From the NCBI RefSeq assembly GCF_000737245.1, contig NZ_JPQU01000078.1, positions 124,001 through 188,000 of the forward strand: a stretch of DNA of 64,000 bases. Direction: 5' to 3'. This DNA comes from Pseudomonas syringae. GTDB lineage: Bacteria; Pseudomonadota; Gammaproteobacteria; Pseudomonadales; Pseudomonadaceae. Every line of letters begins with the position of its first letter. Position 1 is the first letter of the stretch. Shown piece after piece: positions 35,575-44,043 of this stretch. A program made the position numbers and the translations under genes. Under the pieces are notes generated by a model. That model ran no database searches, was not told where the DNA came from, and saw only the letters and a program-made list of their open reading frames with translations.

Positions 35575-36654
35575 ATGCCCGTTATAACTGTTGATTCACC
35601 CAATACTGCCGACCTGGCCACCCTTGCTCAATCGATCAAGGAGTGGGGCCGTGAGCTGGGCTTTCAGCAAGTCGGGATTGCCGGGCTCGATCTCGCCGAA
35701 CACGAGCAGCATCTCGAGCGCTGGCTTGAGGCGGGCTATCACGGTGAGATGGACTATATGGCAGCGCACGGCAGCAAACGTTCGCATCCCGATGAACTGG
35801 TGCCCGGAACGTTGCGCGTGGTTTCGCTGCGCATGGATTATCTGCCCGGCGATACGGAGATGGCCCAGCGTCTGGCCGAGCCGGAAAAAGCCTACGTTTC
35901 ACGCTACGCATTGGGTCGCGACTATCACAAGCTGATCCGCAAACGCGTGCAGCAGCTTGCCGAACGCATCCAACAGGCCATCGGCCCGTTCGGTTACCGG
36001 GCTTTTGTCGACAGTGCGCCGGTACTGGAAAAAGCCATCGCCGAACAGGCGGGGCTGGGGTGGATCGGCAAAAACACCCTGGTGCTGAATCGCAAGGCTG
36101 GCAGCTTTTTCTTTCTCAGTGAGCTATTTGTTGATTTGCCCTTGCCTGTGGATGAGCCCCATGCCACCGAGCATTGCGGGCGCTGCACCGCATGCCTGGA
36201 CATTTGCCCGACGGCCGCCTTTGTCGGGCCTTATGTGCTGGATGCCCGGCGTTGTATTTCCTACCTGACGATAGAGCTGAAAACTGCGATTCCGGAAGAG
36301 TTGCGGCCATTGATTGGCAACCGGGTGTTCGGCTGTGATGATTGCCAGATTGTCTGCCCCTGGAACCGCTTTGCGCGCCCGACCGATCAAAGCGATTTCC
36401 AGCCCCGGCATAACCTGGATAACGCCGGCCTGGCCGAGCTGTTCATGTGGGATGAGGATAAATTCCTTAGCAACACTGAAGGCTCCCCCTTGCGCCGCGC
36501 CGGATACGAACGCTGGCTGCGTAATCTGGCGGTGGGATTGGGCAATGCGCCGTCGACCATTCCCGTACTCCAAGCCCTGGAAGCACGCCGGGACTACCCA
36601 TCGGAGTTGGTGAGAGAGCATGTGGAGTGGGCGCTGAAACAGCATGGGTTTTGA
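35575..36654 (+). CDS. queG: Epoxyqueuosine reductase QueG
   Basis: QueG reduces epoxyqueuosine to queuosine at position 34 of tRNAs for Asp, Asn, His and Tyr, using cobalamin and two 4Fe-4S clusters. Ferredoxin-like cysteine motifs CGRCTACLDICP and CDDCQIVCPWN are present at about residues 200-270. The GWIGKNTLVLN and RYALGRDYHK segments belong to the cobalamin-binding core. An ATG at 35575 was chosen; a TTG two codons earlier is also possible. The 359-aa length fits the family. Confidence 0.96.
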   Translation: MPVITVDSPNTADLATLAQSIKEWGRELGFQQVGIAGLDLAEHEQHLERWLEAGYHGEMDYMAAHGSKRSHPDELVPGTLRVVSLRMDYLPGDTEMAQRLAEPEKAYVSRYALGRDYHKLIRKRVQQLAERIQQAIGPFGYRAFVDSAPVLEKAIAEQAGLGWIGKNTLVLNRKAGSFFFLSELFVDLPLPVDEPHATEHCGRCTACLDICPTAAFVGPYVLDARRCISYLTIELKTAIPEELRPLIGNRVFGCDDCQIVCPWNRFARPTDQSDFQPRHNLDNAGLAELFMWDEDKFLSNTEGSPLRRAGYERWLRNLAVGLGNAPSTIPVLQALEARRDYPSELVREHVEWALKQHGF

Positions 36655-36660
36655 TCACAG

Positions 36661-36750
36661 TGGGAGCGAATTCATTCGCGAATGCGGTATTCCAAACCCT
36701 GGCCATGCATTGGATGTACTGGCCCTTTCGCGAATGAATTCGCTCCCACA
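36661..36750. repeat. REPIN (GTGGGAGCGAATTCATTCGCGA type)
   Basis: Inverted REP units TGGGAGCGAATTCATTCGCG and CGCGAATGAATTCGCTCCCA are separated by about 42 bp, between the convergent queG and TRIC genes. A sister copy lies at 58972-59062. Confidence 0.88.
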
Positions 36751-36771
36751 GGAAAAGCGGCGATCACCTGA

Positions 36772-37386
36772 TTAGTGCTCATCACCCTTGTAGACAAACT
36801 TCGGCATATTCCAGTTGAAGCGGATCGCCAGCAAGCGCAGCAGCAGCCCACCGAACAGAGTGATAAGGATGCTTTGCTCCTGAGGCAACTGCAGGTGCTG
36901 GCATAGCAAGAAGCACCAAGCAGCCAGGAACGAGACGCTGGCGTAAAGCTCCCGCCGGAAAACCAGAGGGATGTCGTTACAGAAAATATCCCGCAGGATG
37001 CCGCCAAATACCCCGGTGATCACGCCACACACCGATGCCACCAGTAAACCGGTTCCGGTCTCAAGCGCGGTCATGCAGCCAATCAGGGTAAAGGCCACCA
37101 GACCCAGAGCATCGAGCACCAGAAACAGCGAACGCAGGTGACGCATCAGGGGCGCGATGAAAATCGTCAACAGCGCCGCCACGCTGGTCAGAATCAGGTA
37201 TTCCGGGTGTTTGACCCAAGTCAGCGGGTAATGCCCGAGCAGCACGTCGCGCACTGAGCCGCCGCCGAGCGCTGTCACACAGGCAATCAGCACTACACCA
37301 AACCAGTCCATGCCACGCTTACCCGCGGACAAGGCACCGGTCATGGCTTCAGCAGTGATGGCGATCAGATAAAGCATCAACAACAT
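36772..37386 (-). CDS. TRIC-type cation channel family membrane protein
   Basis: This UPF0126/TRIC family protein has two copies of the three-helix repeat with the glycine-rich signatures GGGSVRDVLLGHYP (about residues 45-60) and GVFGGILRDIFCNDIPLVF (about 130-150), and about seven membrane segments. Bacterial homologues form trimeric channels for monovalent cations; the physiological role here is not known. The start at 37386 (MLLMLYLIAITAEAMTGAL) was chosen because the upstream extension is hydrophilic and absent from the family. It is transcribed alone, with REPINs on both sides. Confidence 0.9.
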   Translation of the reverse strand: MLLMLYLIAITAEAMTGALSAGKRGMDWFGVVLIACVTALGGGSVRDVLLGHYPLTWVKHPEYLILTSVAALLTIFIAPLMRHLRSLFLVLDALGLVAFTLIGCMTALETGTGLLVASVCGVITGVFGGILRDIFCNDIPLVFRRELYASVSFLAAWCFLLCQHLQLPQEQSILITLFGGLLLRLLAIRFNWNMPKFVYKGDEH

Positions 37387-37468
37387 GGCGGCAGTCCCTG
37401 CGACAAAGCCGCGCAGTTTAGGGCAAGCACCAAAAGAGGGCAAAGCGATAATCGGCACCCCAACCACC

Positions 37469-37555
37469 GTAGGAGCGCGCTTGCCCGCGATTCGATGTAA
37501 CAGTCGAAAAATTCGTTGCCTGATGCATAGCTATCGCGGGCAAGCGCGCTCCTAC
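37469..37555. repeat. REPIN (GTAGGAGCGCGCTTGCCCGCGA type)
   Basis: GTAGGAGCGCGCTTGCCCGC and its complement GCGGGCAAGCGCGCTCCTAC are perfectly inverted, about 43 bp apart, between the TRIC gene start and the orn gene end. Confidence 0.88.
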
Positions 37556-37571
37556 CGGGCTTTGGCGTCTG

Positions 37572-38108
37572 TTAAACCTTTATGAAATGCTCGCGATAGA
37601 AACGCAGCTCAGCGATGGATTCACGGATGTCGTCCAGGGCCAGGTGGGTGCTGCCTTTGTTGAACTTCAGCTCAGGCGACCAGCGGGCGGCCAGCTCTTT
37701 GAGCGTGGAGACGTCGAGGTTGCGGTAGTGGAAGTAATTTTCCAGGGCCGGCATGTGTCGATACAGGAAGCGGCGATCCTGGCAGATGCTGTTGCCGCAG
37801 ATCGGCGAGCTGCGCTCTGGCACCCACAGTTTGATGAACTCGAGGGTCTCGGCTTCGGCTTCAGCCATGCTGATGGTGCTCTCGCGAACCCGCTGGGTCA
37901 GGCCCGAACCGCCGTGCTGACGGGTGTTCCACTCGTCCATCTTCGCCAGGGTTTCGTCACTCTGGTGCACAGCGATAACCGGGCCTTCAGCCAGGGTGTT
38001 GAGTTCGCTGTCGGTGATGATGGTGGCCATTTCGATGATGACGTCGGTGTCCGGATCAAGACCGGTCATTTCCAGATCGATCCAGATCAGGTTCTGCTTG
38101 TTCTGCAT
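37572..38108 (-). CDS. orn: Oligoribonuclease
   Basis: Orn (178 aa) is a DEDDh 3'-5' exonuclease that degrades very short RNAs and, in Pseudomonas, the dinucleotide pGpG left from cyclic-di-GMP breakdown. The acidic residues are in WIDLEMTGLD (Exo I), the ExoII region around FLYRHMPALENY and HLALDDIRESI (ExoIII), with the histidine of the DEDDh set. It diverges from rsgA, 98 bp between the starts. Confidence 0.97.
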   Translation of the reverse strand: MQNKQNLIWIDLEMTGLDPDTDVIIEMATIITDSELNTLAEGPVIAVHQSDETLAKMDEWNTRQHGGSGLTQRVRESTISMAEAEAETLEFIKLWVPERSSPICGNSICQDRRFLYRHMPALENYFHYRNLDVSTLKELAARWSPELKFNKGSTHLALDDIRESIAELRFYREHFIKV

Positions 38109-38206
38109 ATGTTGGCTCCTCAGCGTAGGCGCGCAGTTTAGCTCACCCCGGCATGCTAGACTCCCCCGCGTTTACTTATTCAGCTGCTTTATCACTCGGA
38201 ACACCC

Positions 38207-39238
38207 ATGGCCAAACGCCAACTCAATCGTCGTCAAAACTGGCGCATCGAAAAAATTCAAGGCGAGCGCGCCGCCCGCGCCGCAAAACGTGAGTCCCAGA
38301 CTCTGGAAACGCTGGAGGGTGGCGATCTCGGCCCTGAGCAGACTGGACTGGTCATCGCGCACTTCGGCGTGCAAGTCGAGGTCGAGGCTCAGGACGGCGA
38401 GCAAACCGGCCAGGTATTCCGCTGCCACTTGCGGGCCAACCTGCCCGCCCTGGTCACCGGCGACCGGGTTGTCTGGCGAGCTGGCAATCAGGGCATCGGC
38501 GTCATCGTCGCGCAATTGCCGCGCAGCACCGAGCTGTGTCGTCCCGACAGCCGTGGCCAACTCAAGCCGGTTGCAGCCAACGTCGATTTGATCGTGATCG
38601 TGTTCGCGCCCATGCCCGAGCCTCACGCCAATCTGATCGACCGCTACCTGGTCGCCGCCGAGCATGCGGGCATTCGGCCGCTGTTGCTGCTGAACAAATT
38701 CGACTTGATCGACGAGCAGAATGCTCCGGCGCTCAACGCCCTGCTGGCGGTTTATCGCACACTGGGTTACCCGGTGCTCGAAGTGTCGGCGCACCACGGC
38801 GATGGCATGCAACAGCTGCAGACGCAGTTGGATGGGCACATCAGCGTGTTCGTCGGTCAGTCCGGCGTAGGCAAGTCTTCGCTGGTCAACAGCCTGTTGC
38901 CGGAAGTCGAAACCCGGGTCGGTCCGTTGTCCGAAGTGTCCGGCCAGGGCACGCACACCACGACTACCGCCCGCCTGTTCCACTTCCCGGGTGGCGGCGA
39001 TCTGATCGACTCACCGGGTATCCGCGAATTCGGCCTGGGCCATGTGAGCCGCGCCGATGTCGAGGCCGGTTTCATTGAGTTCAACGACCTGATCGGCACC
39101 TGCCGCTTCCGCGACTGCAAGCACGACCGCGAACCGGGCTGTGCACTGCTGATCGCACTGGAAGAAGGCCGCGTCCAGCAACAGCGCATGAACAGCTACC
39201 GCTCGATCATCGCCAGCTTGCCCGAGAGCAGTTACTGA
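38207..39238 (+). CDS. rsgA: Ribosome small subunit GTPase RsgA
   Basis: RsgA is a circularly permuted GTPase that assists late maturation of the 30S subunit. The order of motifs is G4 LNKFDLID, G1 GQSGVGKSS (217-225) and G3 IDSPGIREFG. An OB-fold lies at about 40-110 and the C-terminal zinc knuckle has CRFRDCKHDREPGC. The start at 38207 (MAKRQLNRRQNWRIEKIQGE) gives the usual 343 aa. It is followed by the terminator and palindrome at 39244-39489. Confidence 0.97.
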   Translation: MAKRQLNRRQNWRIEKIQGERAARAAKRESQTLETLEGGDLGPEQTGLVIAHFGVQVEVEAQDGEQTGQVFRCHLRANLPALVTGDRVVWRAGNQGIGVIVAQLPRSTELCRPDSRGQLKPVAANVDLIVIVFAPMPEPHANLIDRYLVAAEHAGIRPLLLLNKFDLIDEQNAPALNALLAVYRTLGYPVLEVSAHHGDGMQQLQTQLDGHISVFVGQSGVGKSSLVNSLLPEVETRVGPLSEVSGQGTHTTTTARLFHFPGGGDLIDSPGIREFGLGHVSRADVEAGFIEFNDLIGTCRFRDCKHDREPGCALLIALEEGRVQQQRMNSYRSIIASLPESSY

Positions 39239-39261
39239 GGAGCAGCTTCAAGCTGCAAGTG

Positions 39262-39295
39262 AAAAGCCCGGATTCTCGAGAGTCCGGGCTTTTTC
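39262..39295 (+). terminator. Terminator after rsgA
   Basis: AAAAGCCCGGA and TCCGGGCTTTTT pair around a 10-nt loop and end in a T-run on the plus strand, 24 bp after the rsgA stop. Confidence 0.85.
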
Positions 39296-39330
39296 GTGCT
39301 GGATATGACTGTCTGGCTGGCCACATTAGC

Positions 39331-39422
39331 TGTGGGAGCGAGCTTGCTCGCGAAGGCTATGTTTCAGCCGCAGAAAACACGTCAGAAGAACCGGCCTCTT
39401 CGCGAGCAAGCTCGCTCCCACA
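39331..39422. repeat. REPIN (GTGGGAGCGAGCTTGCTCGCGA type)
   Basis: TGTGGGAGCGAGCTTGCTCG and its inverted copy flank a 45-bp spacer. The same subtype lies at 51476-51567 and, with TAGGAG ends, at 60759-60848. Confidence 0.9.
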
Positions 39423-39437
39423 GGTCAACTTCGAGAC

Positions 39438-39474
39438 AAAAAAGCCCGGACTCTCACAAGTCCGGGCTTTTCAC
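39438..39474 (-). terminator. Terminator after motB
   Basis: On the minus strand AAAAGCCCGGACT/AGTCCGGGCTTTTTT forms a stem followed by a T-run, about 40 bp past motB. It mirrors the rsgA terminator on the opposite strand. Confidence 0.83.
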
Positions 39475-39510
39475 TTGCAGCATGAAGCTCGCCGCTAAAC
39501 CGCTAGAACG

Positions 39511-40533
39511 TCAGTTCTTCGTCTCTTGCATCTTGATTGTGCCGTCCTCAAACAGGTTCATCTTCTGTCGGACTTCATGCGGCTGGGCGTAGGCCTGTGG
39601 ATCATCCGGCGGCTGGATTCTAGGGTTTACTGGCGCAGCCGGTGCAGGCGCAGCGGCCGGACCTTTGCTCTGGCCGCCCCTGTAAACCTGGCTGCCTTCA
39701 ATACGCTGCATGGCTTTCTTGGTCAGGACCATGATATCGATGCGCCGGTTGATCGGGTTTTGCGGATGCTCGCGGTCAAATAGCATCGACGACGCATAGC
39801 CGACTACCCGCGCTACCTGGTTTTCCGGGTAGGTGCCTGCAACCAGAGCGCGACGTGCCGAGTTGGCCCGATTGGCCGACAGTTCCCAGTTACCGAACTC
39901 GCCATTACCCACATAAGGCTTGCCGTCGGTGTGCCCGCTGATACTGATTTTGTTCGGCACCGCTTTGATGGTGTCGGCCATGGCCAGCAGAATGTCTTCG
40001 AAATAGGGCTTGAGGCGCGCGCTGCCCAAGTCGAACATCGGCCGGTTATCAGCGTCTGTAATCTGGATCCGCAGACCATCCTGAGTAATCTCGAAATGGA
40101 TCTGATCCTTGAATTTCTGCAGGTCCGGGTTCTCGTTGATCTTGTTCTGCAATTCTTGCAGCAACAACTCCAGGCGCTCCTGCTCAACCTCTTCGGCCTT
40201 GGCCTCTGAGGTGTCGGATTCGATCGGCACGGTATCCGGGGTCGGCGTGGACTTGATCTCCGGGTTCAGCGTCTGGTCCGGGGACATTTCCGGCGAGCCG
40301 CCCAGGTCGATCACATAGGGAGAGCCGCTGTCAGAGAACCCGACCGGATCCTTGAAGTAACCGGCGATGGCGATCAACTGTTCCGGCGTGGCTGAAGACA
40401 TCAGCCACAGCACCAGAAAGAAGGCCATCATGGCGGTCGCGAAGTCGGCGAAGGCGATTTTCCATGCCCCGCCGTGGTGACCACCTTCGTAGCGCTTGAC
40501 GCGCTTGACGATTATCGGCTGATTATTTTCCAT
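39511..40533 (-). CDS. motB: Flagellar stator protein MotB
   Basis: MotB (340 aa) anchors the proton-driven stator to peptidoglycan. The single membrane segment (about 28-48) contains the proton-binding Asp30 in FADFATAMMAFFLVLW, followed by the plug segment (TPEQLIAIAGYFKDP). A Glu/Pro-rich periplasmic linker spans about 85-150, and the OmpA-like peptidoglycan-binding domain covers about 180-290 (ISGHTDGKPYVG; SANRANSARRAL; NRRIDIMVL). It starts 3 bp after motA and shares its sigma-28 promoter. Confidence 0.97.
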   Translation of the reverse strand: MENNQPIIVKRVKRYEGGHHGGAWKIAFADFATAMMAFFLVLWLMSSATPEQLIAIAGYFKDPVGFSDSGSPYVIDLGGSPEMSPDQTLNPEIKSTPTPDTVPIESDTSEAKAEEVEQERLELLLQELQNKINENPDLQKFKDQIHFEITQDGLRIQITDADNRPMFDLGSARLKPYFEDILLAMADTIKAVPNKISISGHTDGKPYVGNGEFGNWELSANRANSARRALVAGTYPENQVARVVGYASSMLFDREHPQNPINRRIDIMVLTKKAMQRIEGSQVYRGGQSKGPAAAPAPAAPVNPRIQPPDDPQAYAQPHEVRQKMNLFEDGTIKMQETKN

Positions 40534-40536
40534 GAC

Positions 40537-41388
40537 TCAGCGACCGCGAACCGCTTGTTCCAGCTCACTGAAGCTGGGCCGATGCGCTGGATAGAGAACC
40601 TTGCGACCGAACTCGACGGCCAGGGAAGGCGGCATGCCGGAAGCCGAGGCAACCAGAGAAGCCTTGATGGCCTCATAGACGTTCAGCTCTTCCTTGGCGT
40701 CGTGCGCCAGGGAGGTGGCCAGCGGACCGAAGAAACCATAGGCCGCGAGAATACCGAAGAAAGTACCAACCAACGCCGCACCTACGTGGTTACCGATGGC
40801 CGCTTTGTCGCCGTCGCCCAGAGACGCCATGGTCACCACGATACCGAGTACCGCCGCCACGATACCGAAACCCGGCATACCGTCAGCAATACCGGTGATG
40901 GCGTGAGAAGGATGCCCAAGCTCTTCCTTGATGCTTTGCAATTCCATATCGAACAGGCCTTCCAACTCGTGAGGAGCCATGTTGCCGGACGACATGATGC
41001 GCAGGTAATCACAGATGTACGCCGTCATCCGCTCATCCTTCAGGATGCCTGGGTATTTGGCGAAAATCGGGCTGGCCGCCGCGTCCTCGATGTCCCCTTC
41101 AATCGCCATCATCCCCTCACGACGGCTCTTGTTGAGAATCTCGTACACCAGGCCCAGCACTTCCAGGTAGAAAGCATGAGTGAAGCGAGTGCCGAACATC
41201 TTCAGCGACTTCTTCATCACGTGCATGGTCATGTAGCCAGGGTTGGCCTGCAAGAACGCGCCCAGTGCCGCACCACCGATGATCAACACCTCAAAAGGCT
41301 GAATCAGCGCGGCAATCTTGCCGTGTGAAAGGACGTAACCGCCAAGCACGCTCGCGAAAACGACGATGATGCCGATAATTTTAGCCAT
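40537..41388 (-). CDS. motA: Flagellar stator protein MotA
   Basis: MotA (283 aa) is the four-helix stator subunit that conducts protons and turns the flagellar rotor. Membrane segments lie at about 2-22, 30-50, 168-190 and 200-222; the large cytoplasmic loop (about 60-165) includes the conserved charged stretch near KSRREGMMAIEGDIEDA that contacts FliG. The GIVAAVLGIVVTM helix with its proline motif belongs to the channel. It is the first gene of motAB. Confidence 0.97.
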   Translation of the reverse strand: MAKIIGIIVVFASVLGGYVLSHGKIAALIQPFEVLIIGGAALGAFLQANPGYMTMHVMKKSLKMFGTRFTHAFYLEVLGLVYEILNKSRREGMMAIEGDIEDAAASPIFAKYPGILKDERMTAYICDYLRIMSSGNMAPHELEGLFDMELQSIKEELGHPSHAITGIADGMPGFGIVAAVLGIVVTMASLGDGDKAAIGNHVGAALVGTFFGILAAYGFFGPLATSLAHDAKEELNVYEAIKASLVASASGMPPSLAVEFGRKVLYPAHRPSFSELEQAVRGR

Positions 41389-41455
41389 AGGTAGAAGGTA
41401 CTTACTGAGTCAGGTTCAGGGACGTGTGCGGAAGTTCTTGAAACTCTTCTTCTAC

Positions 41456-41482
41456 TTATCGGCATATGTGGGCCAGACTATA
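41456..41482 (-). promoter_or_regulatory. Sigma-28 (FliA) promoter of motAB
   Basis: On the minus strand TATAGTCT (41475-41482) is followed after exactly 11 bp by GCCGATAA (41456-41463). This is a perfect FliA -10 and a 6-of-8 match to the -35 TAAAGTTT, placed 68 bp upstream of motA, as expected for a late flagellar gene. Confidence 0.85.
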
Positions 41483-41610
41483 GGCAGAAAATCTGAAAAG
41501 CCAGTTACCCCCCTGAACGGGTACCCACAATCGGTGTCGAAACCGCTTGCTTCCGCAGTTAGCTCCGCAGTGTCTACTGCCTAAAATATTCAGTCGCACG
41601 GGCCTGATGC

Positions 41611-43146
41611 ATGCTTCCAGATACCTCGACACCGCTTCCTGTTCCGAAGACCCTTGATGCCTGGCTAAAGCAACTGGACAGCATTGCGCTCCCCGTGCCT
41701 TTGATCAGCCACAGCAAGGTTCGCAGCGCGCTTAATGACAGCCAGCGTTCATTGCGGGAAATCGCAGACTTGATGCAGGACAGCCCGACGCTGGTCCTGA
41801 GCGTCATGCGTGAGGCGAACCATAAAAGCACAGGCCTGACTGAACCCGCCGAAAGCCTGGAAGTGGCGATCACACGGCTGGGACTGGCGCGTACCGAGGT
41901 GCTGCTCAATAGATTGCCAGCCCTTGAGACAGCGAAAATCCCCGCGACCTTCCGACAACTGATGCTGATCAGCCAACATGCCAGCCGGCAGTCCAATGGT
42001 TTGTTTGCCAGCCGTCTTGCACGTCTGTGGCAAGACATTCATCTGGGCAGCCTGCTGTTTCTGTCGCCGCTCTGGCCTATGGCACTGGCTCATCCAAAGC
42101 TGCTTGATGAGTGGGAATTGCGGGTCATCCATAAGGGTGAGTCAGCTCGGGCTGTAGAAAAGCAACTGTTTGGCGTCAGCCTTCTTGAACTGTGCGCCGA
42201 GCTCGCGACGCTATGGCGTCTGCCGGTTTGGGTCACGCAAGGTTACAAATTGCTGATCAGCGAACGCCGTCAATTGGTCAAGGCGCTGCATATCGCCCGG
42301 GCCATAGACGATCCACTGCAACAACAGCAATTAATGGACGCCGATCCCAGCCTGCGTCGCTGGTTCAATCAGCCGGCCAATACTGTGCTGCTGGGCAATG
42401 GGATTGCGCTTTCGGCACAGCAGGCATGGGACAGCCCGCACTGTCTGCGCTGGGAATTGCTGACCAGCCTTTATCTGCAACAGAGCATGGGCGACGTTCA
42501 GCAACAGGCCCACCAGAACGCCGTGTCCAGCGCCCGACAACATATCGACCCCGGCTTGTGGCATCCGGCCGAAGCGCTGCTCTGGCCTTGGCAAACCCGG
42601 CGCATTCACAGCAAGCTGCAGGCTGCGCCACCGCCTTCGCCCGAGCTGTTGCAAGACTGGCGCAAAAACTGCGGCCAGCTATTGATGGATCCCTCGCCGT
42701 TCAGCAACGCGATGCACTTGACCACCTCGGCACGTGACGCCCTTGTGTCTTGCGGCATGGAGCGGGTCATGCTGTTGATGCTGGACAAGACCGCGACGCT
42801 GCTGCGCGTGCATCAGATCGCCGGCCTGCGAAGTGAAACCGCGACCCTGACGCTCTCTATAAAAGAAAGTACCGTGCTGCAGCGCCTTCTGACACAGCCG
42901 ACTCAGTTGCGCATGACGCCCACCAATATCGAGCAGTTTTCGGCGCTGTTGCCGGGCAACCTCAAGGCATTGTTCCCCGGCAAACACTGGCTGATCAGAT
43001 CCCTGAGCAGCAACAGCAAAGTGGTGATGCTGGTGGTTGCGGACCAGGGCGGCGGGCCACTTTCGGAAACTTCCGTGCAGGCTTTCGGGAAAACCTGTCA
43101 ATGCATCGAACGTGCGCTGACCAGCTTTAGTGGTCGCAAAGCCTGA
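41611..43146 (+). CDS. HDOD-domain protein (511 aa)
   Basis: The N-terminal half (about residues 12-270) is an HDOD domain (LDSIALPVPLISHSKVRSALND; LREIADLMQDSPTLVLSVMREAN), a catalytically dead HD relative found in bacterial signalling proteins. The C-terminal third (about 350-505) may be a GAF-like sensory domain (VMLLMLDKTATLLRVHQIAGL). No catalytic motif of a kinase or cyclase is present. In Pseudomonas this gene stands next to motAB and rhdA; its role is not established. It diverges from motA with 222 bp between. Confidence 0.82.
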   Translation: MLPDTSTPLPVPKTLDAWLKQLDSIALPVPLISHSKVRSALNDSQRSLREIADLMQDSPTLVLSVMREANHKSTGLTEPAESLEVAITRLGLARTEVLLNRLPALETAKIPATFRQLMLISQHASRQSNGLFASRLARLWQDIHLGSLLFLSPLWPMALAHPKLLDEWELRVIHKGESARAVEKQLFGVSLLELCAELATLWRLPVWVTQGYKLLISERRQLVKALHIARAIDDPLQQQQLMDADPSLRRWFNQPANTVLLGNGIALSAQQAWDSPHCLRWELLTSLYLQQSMGDVQQQAHQNAVSSARQHIDPGLWHPAEALLWPWQTRRIHSKLQAAPPPSPELLQDWRKNCGQLLMDPSPFSNAMHLTTSARDALVSCGMERVMLLMLDKTATLLRVHQIAGLRSETATLTLSIKESTVLQRLLTQPTQLRMTPTNIEQFSALLPGNLKALFPGKHWLIRSLSSNSKVVMLVVADQGGGPLSETSVQAFGKTCQCIERALTSFSGRKA

Positions 43147-43188
43147 CAGCTAGGCTACAATTCGGCACTTTTTTATTGGAGGCTGCAC

Positions 43189-44004
43189 ATGTCCGTATTC
43201 TCCGGCCTGCCGCTGGTTATCGAGCCAAGCGACCTCAACGAACGCCTTGAATCGCCGCAGTTGATCCTCGTAGATCTCACCAGCCGCGCTCGCTATGACG
43301 CCGGACACCTACCCGGCTCGCGGTTCGTTGACCCCAAACGCACTCAACTGGGATTGCCACCTGCACCCGGCCTGCTTCCGGCCAAAGCGGATCTTGAAGC
43401 GCTATTCGGTGAGCTGGGCCACAACCCCGATGCTGTGTATGTGGTGTATGACGACGAAGGCGGCGGCTGGGCCGGACGGTTTATTTGGTTACTGGATGTA
43501 ATTGGCCACAGCCATTACCACTACGTCGACGGTGGTTTGCTCGCCTGGCAGGCTGCTGGTTTGCCTTTATCCACCGAGGTTCCGGCGGCTGCGGGGCAAT
43601 CAGTCCCGTTGATTCTGCACCCGGAACCGACTGCTACCCGCGAGTACCTGCAAAGTCGCCTCGGGGCTGCTGATCTGGCAATCTGGGACGCCCGTGGACC
43701 AACCGAATATTCAGGCGAGAAAGTCCTCGCCGCCAAGAGCGGTCACATCCCCGGCGCGGTCAATTTCGAATGGACTGCAGGCATGGATCCGGCGCGCAAT
43801 CTGCGCATCCGTGAAGACATCGCCGAAATTCTCGACAGCCTGGGCATCACCGCCGATAAAGAAATCATTACCCACTGTCAGACCCACCATCGCTCCGGCT
43901 TCACTTACCTGGTGGCCAAAGCGTTGGGTTACCCGAGAGTCAAAGGCTACGCAGGCTCGTGGGGCGAATGGGGCAATCACCCGGACACGCCTGTAGAGCG
44001 CTGA
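43189..44004 (+). CDS. rhdA: Thiosulfate sulfurtransferase (rhodanese) RhdA
   Basis: This tandem-domain rhodanese (271 aa) transfers sulfane sulfur from thiosulfate to cyanide or thiol acceptors. Domain 1 (about 1-130) lacks the active cysteine, and domain 2 (about 145-271) carries the active-site loop CQTHHRSG with Cys230, the same position as in Azotobacter RhdA. GGAGG precedes the ATG. It is followed after 39 bp by psd, and both read in the same direction. Confidence 0.95.
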   Translation: MSVFSGLPLVIEPSDLNERLESPQLILVDLTSRARYDAGHLPGSRFVDPKRTQLGLPPAPGLLPAKADLEALFGELGHNPDAVYVVYDDEGGGWAGRFIWLLDVIGHSHYHYVDGGLLAWQAAGLPLSTEVPAAAGQSVPLILHPEPTATREYLQSRLGAADLAIWDARGPTEYSGEKVLAAKSGHIPGAVNFEWTAGMDPARNLRIREDIAEILDSLGITADKEIITHCQTHHRSGFTYLVAKALGYPRVKGYAGSWGEWGNHPDTPVER

Positions 44005-44043
44005 TCGACCTGAACACTTATTACGAATACGTTAGGAATTTTG

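Larger units (their letters stand above)
39244..39489. repeat. Nested 246-bp palindrome between rsgA and motB
   Basis: The outer arms 39244-39272 and 39461-39489 are inverted copies matching at 28 of 29 positions (AGCTTCAAGCTGCAAGTGAA...). Inside each arm lies a terminator hairpin, and at the centre is a REPIN. The whole structure separates the convergent genes rsgA and motB. Confidence 0.85.
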
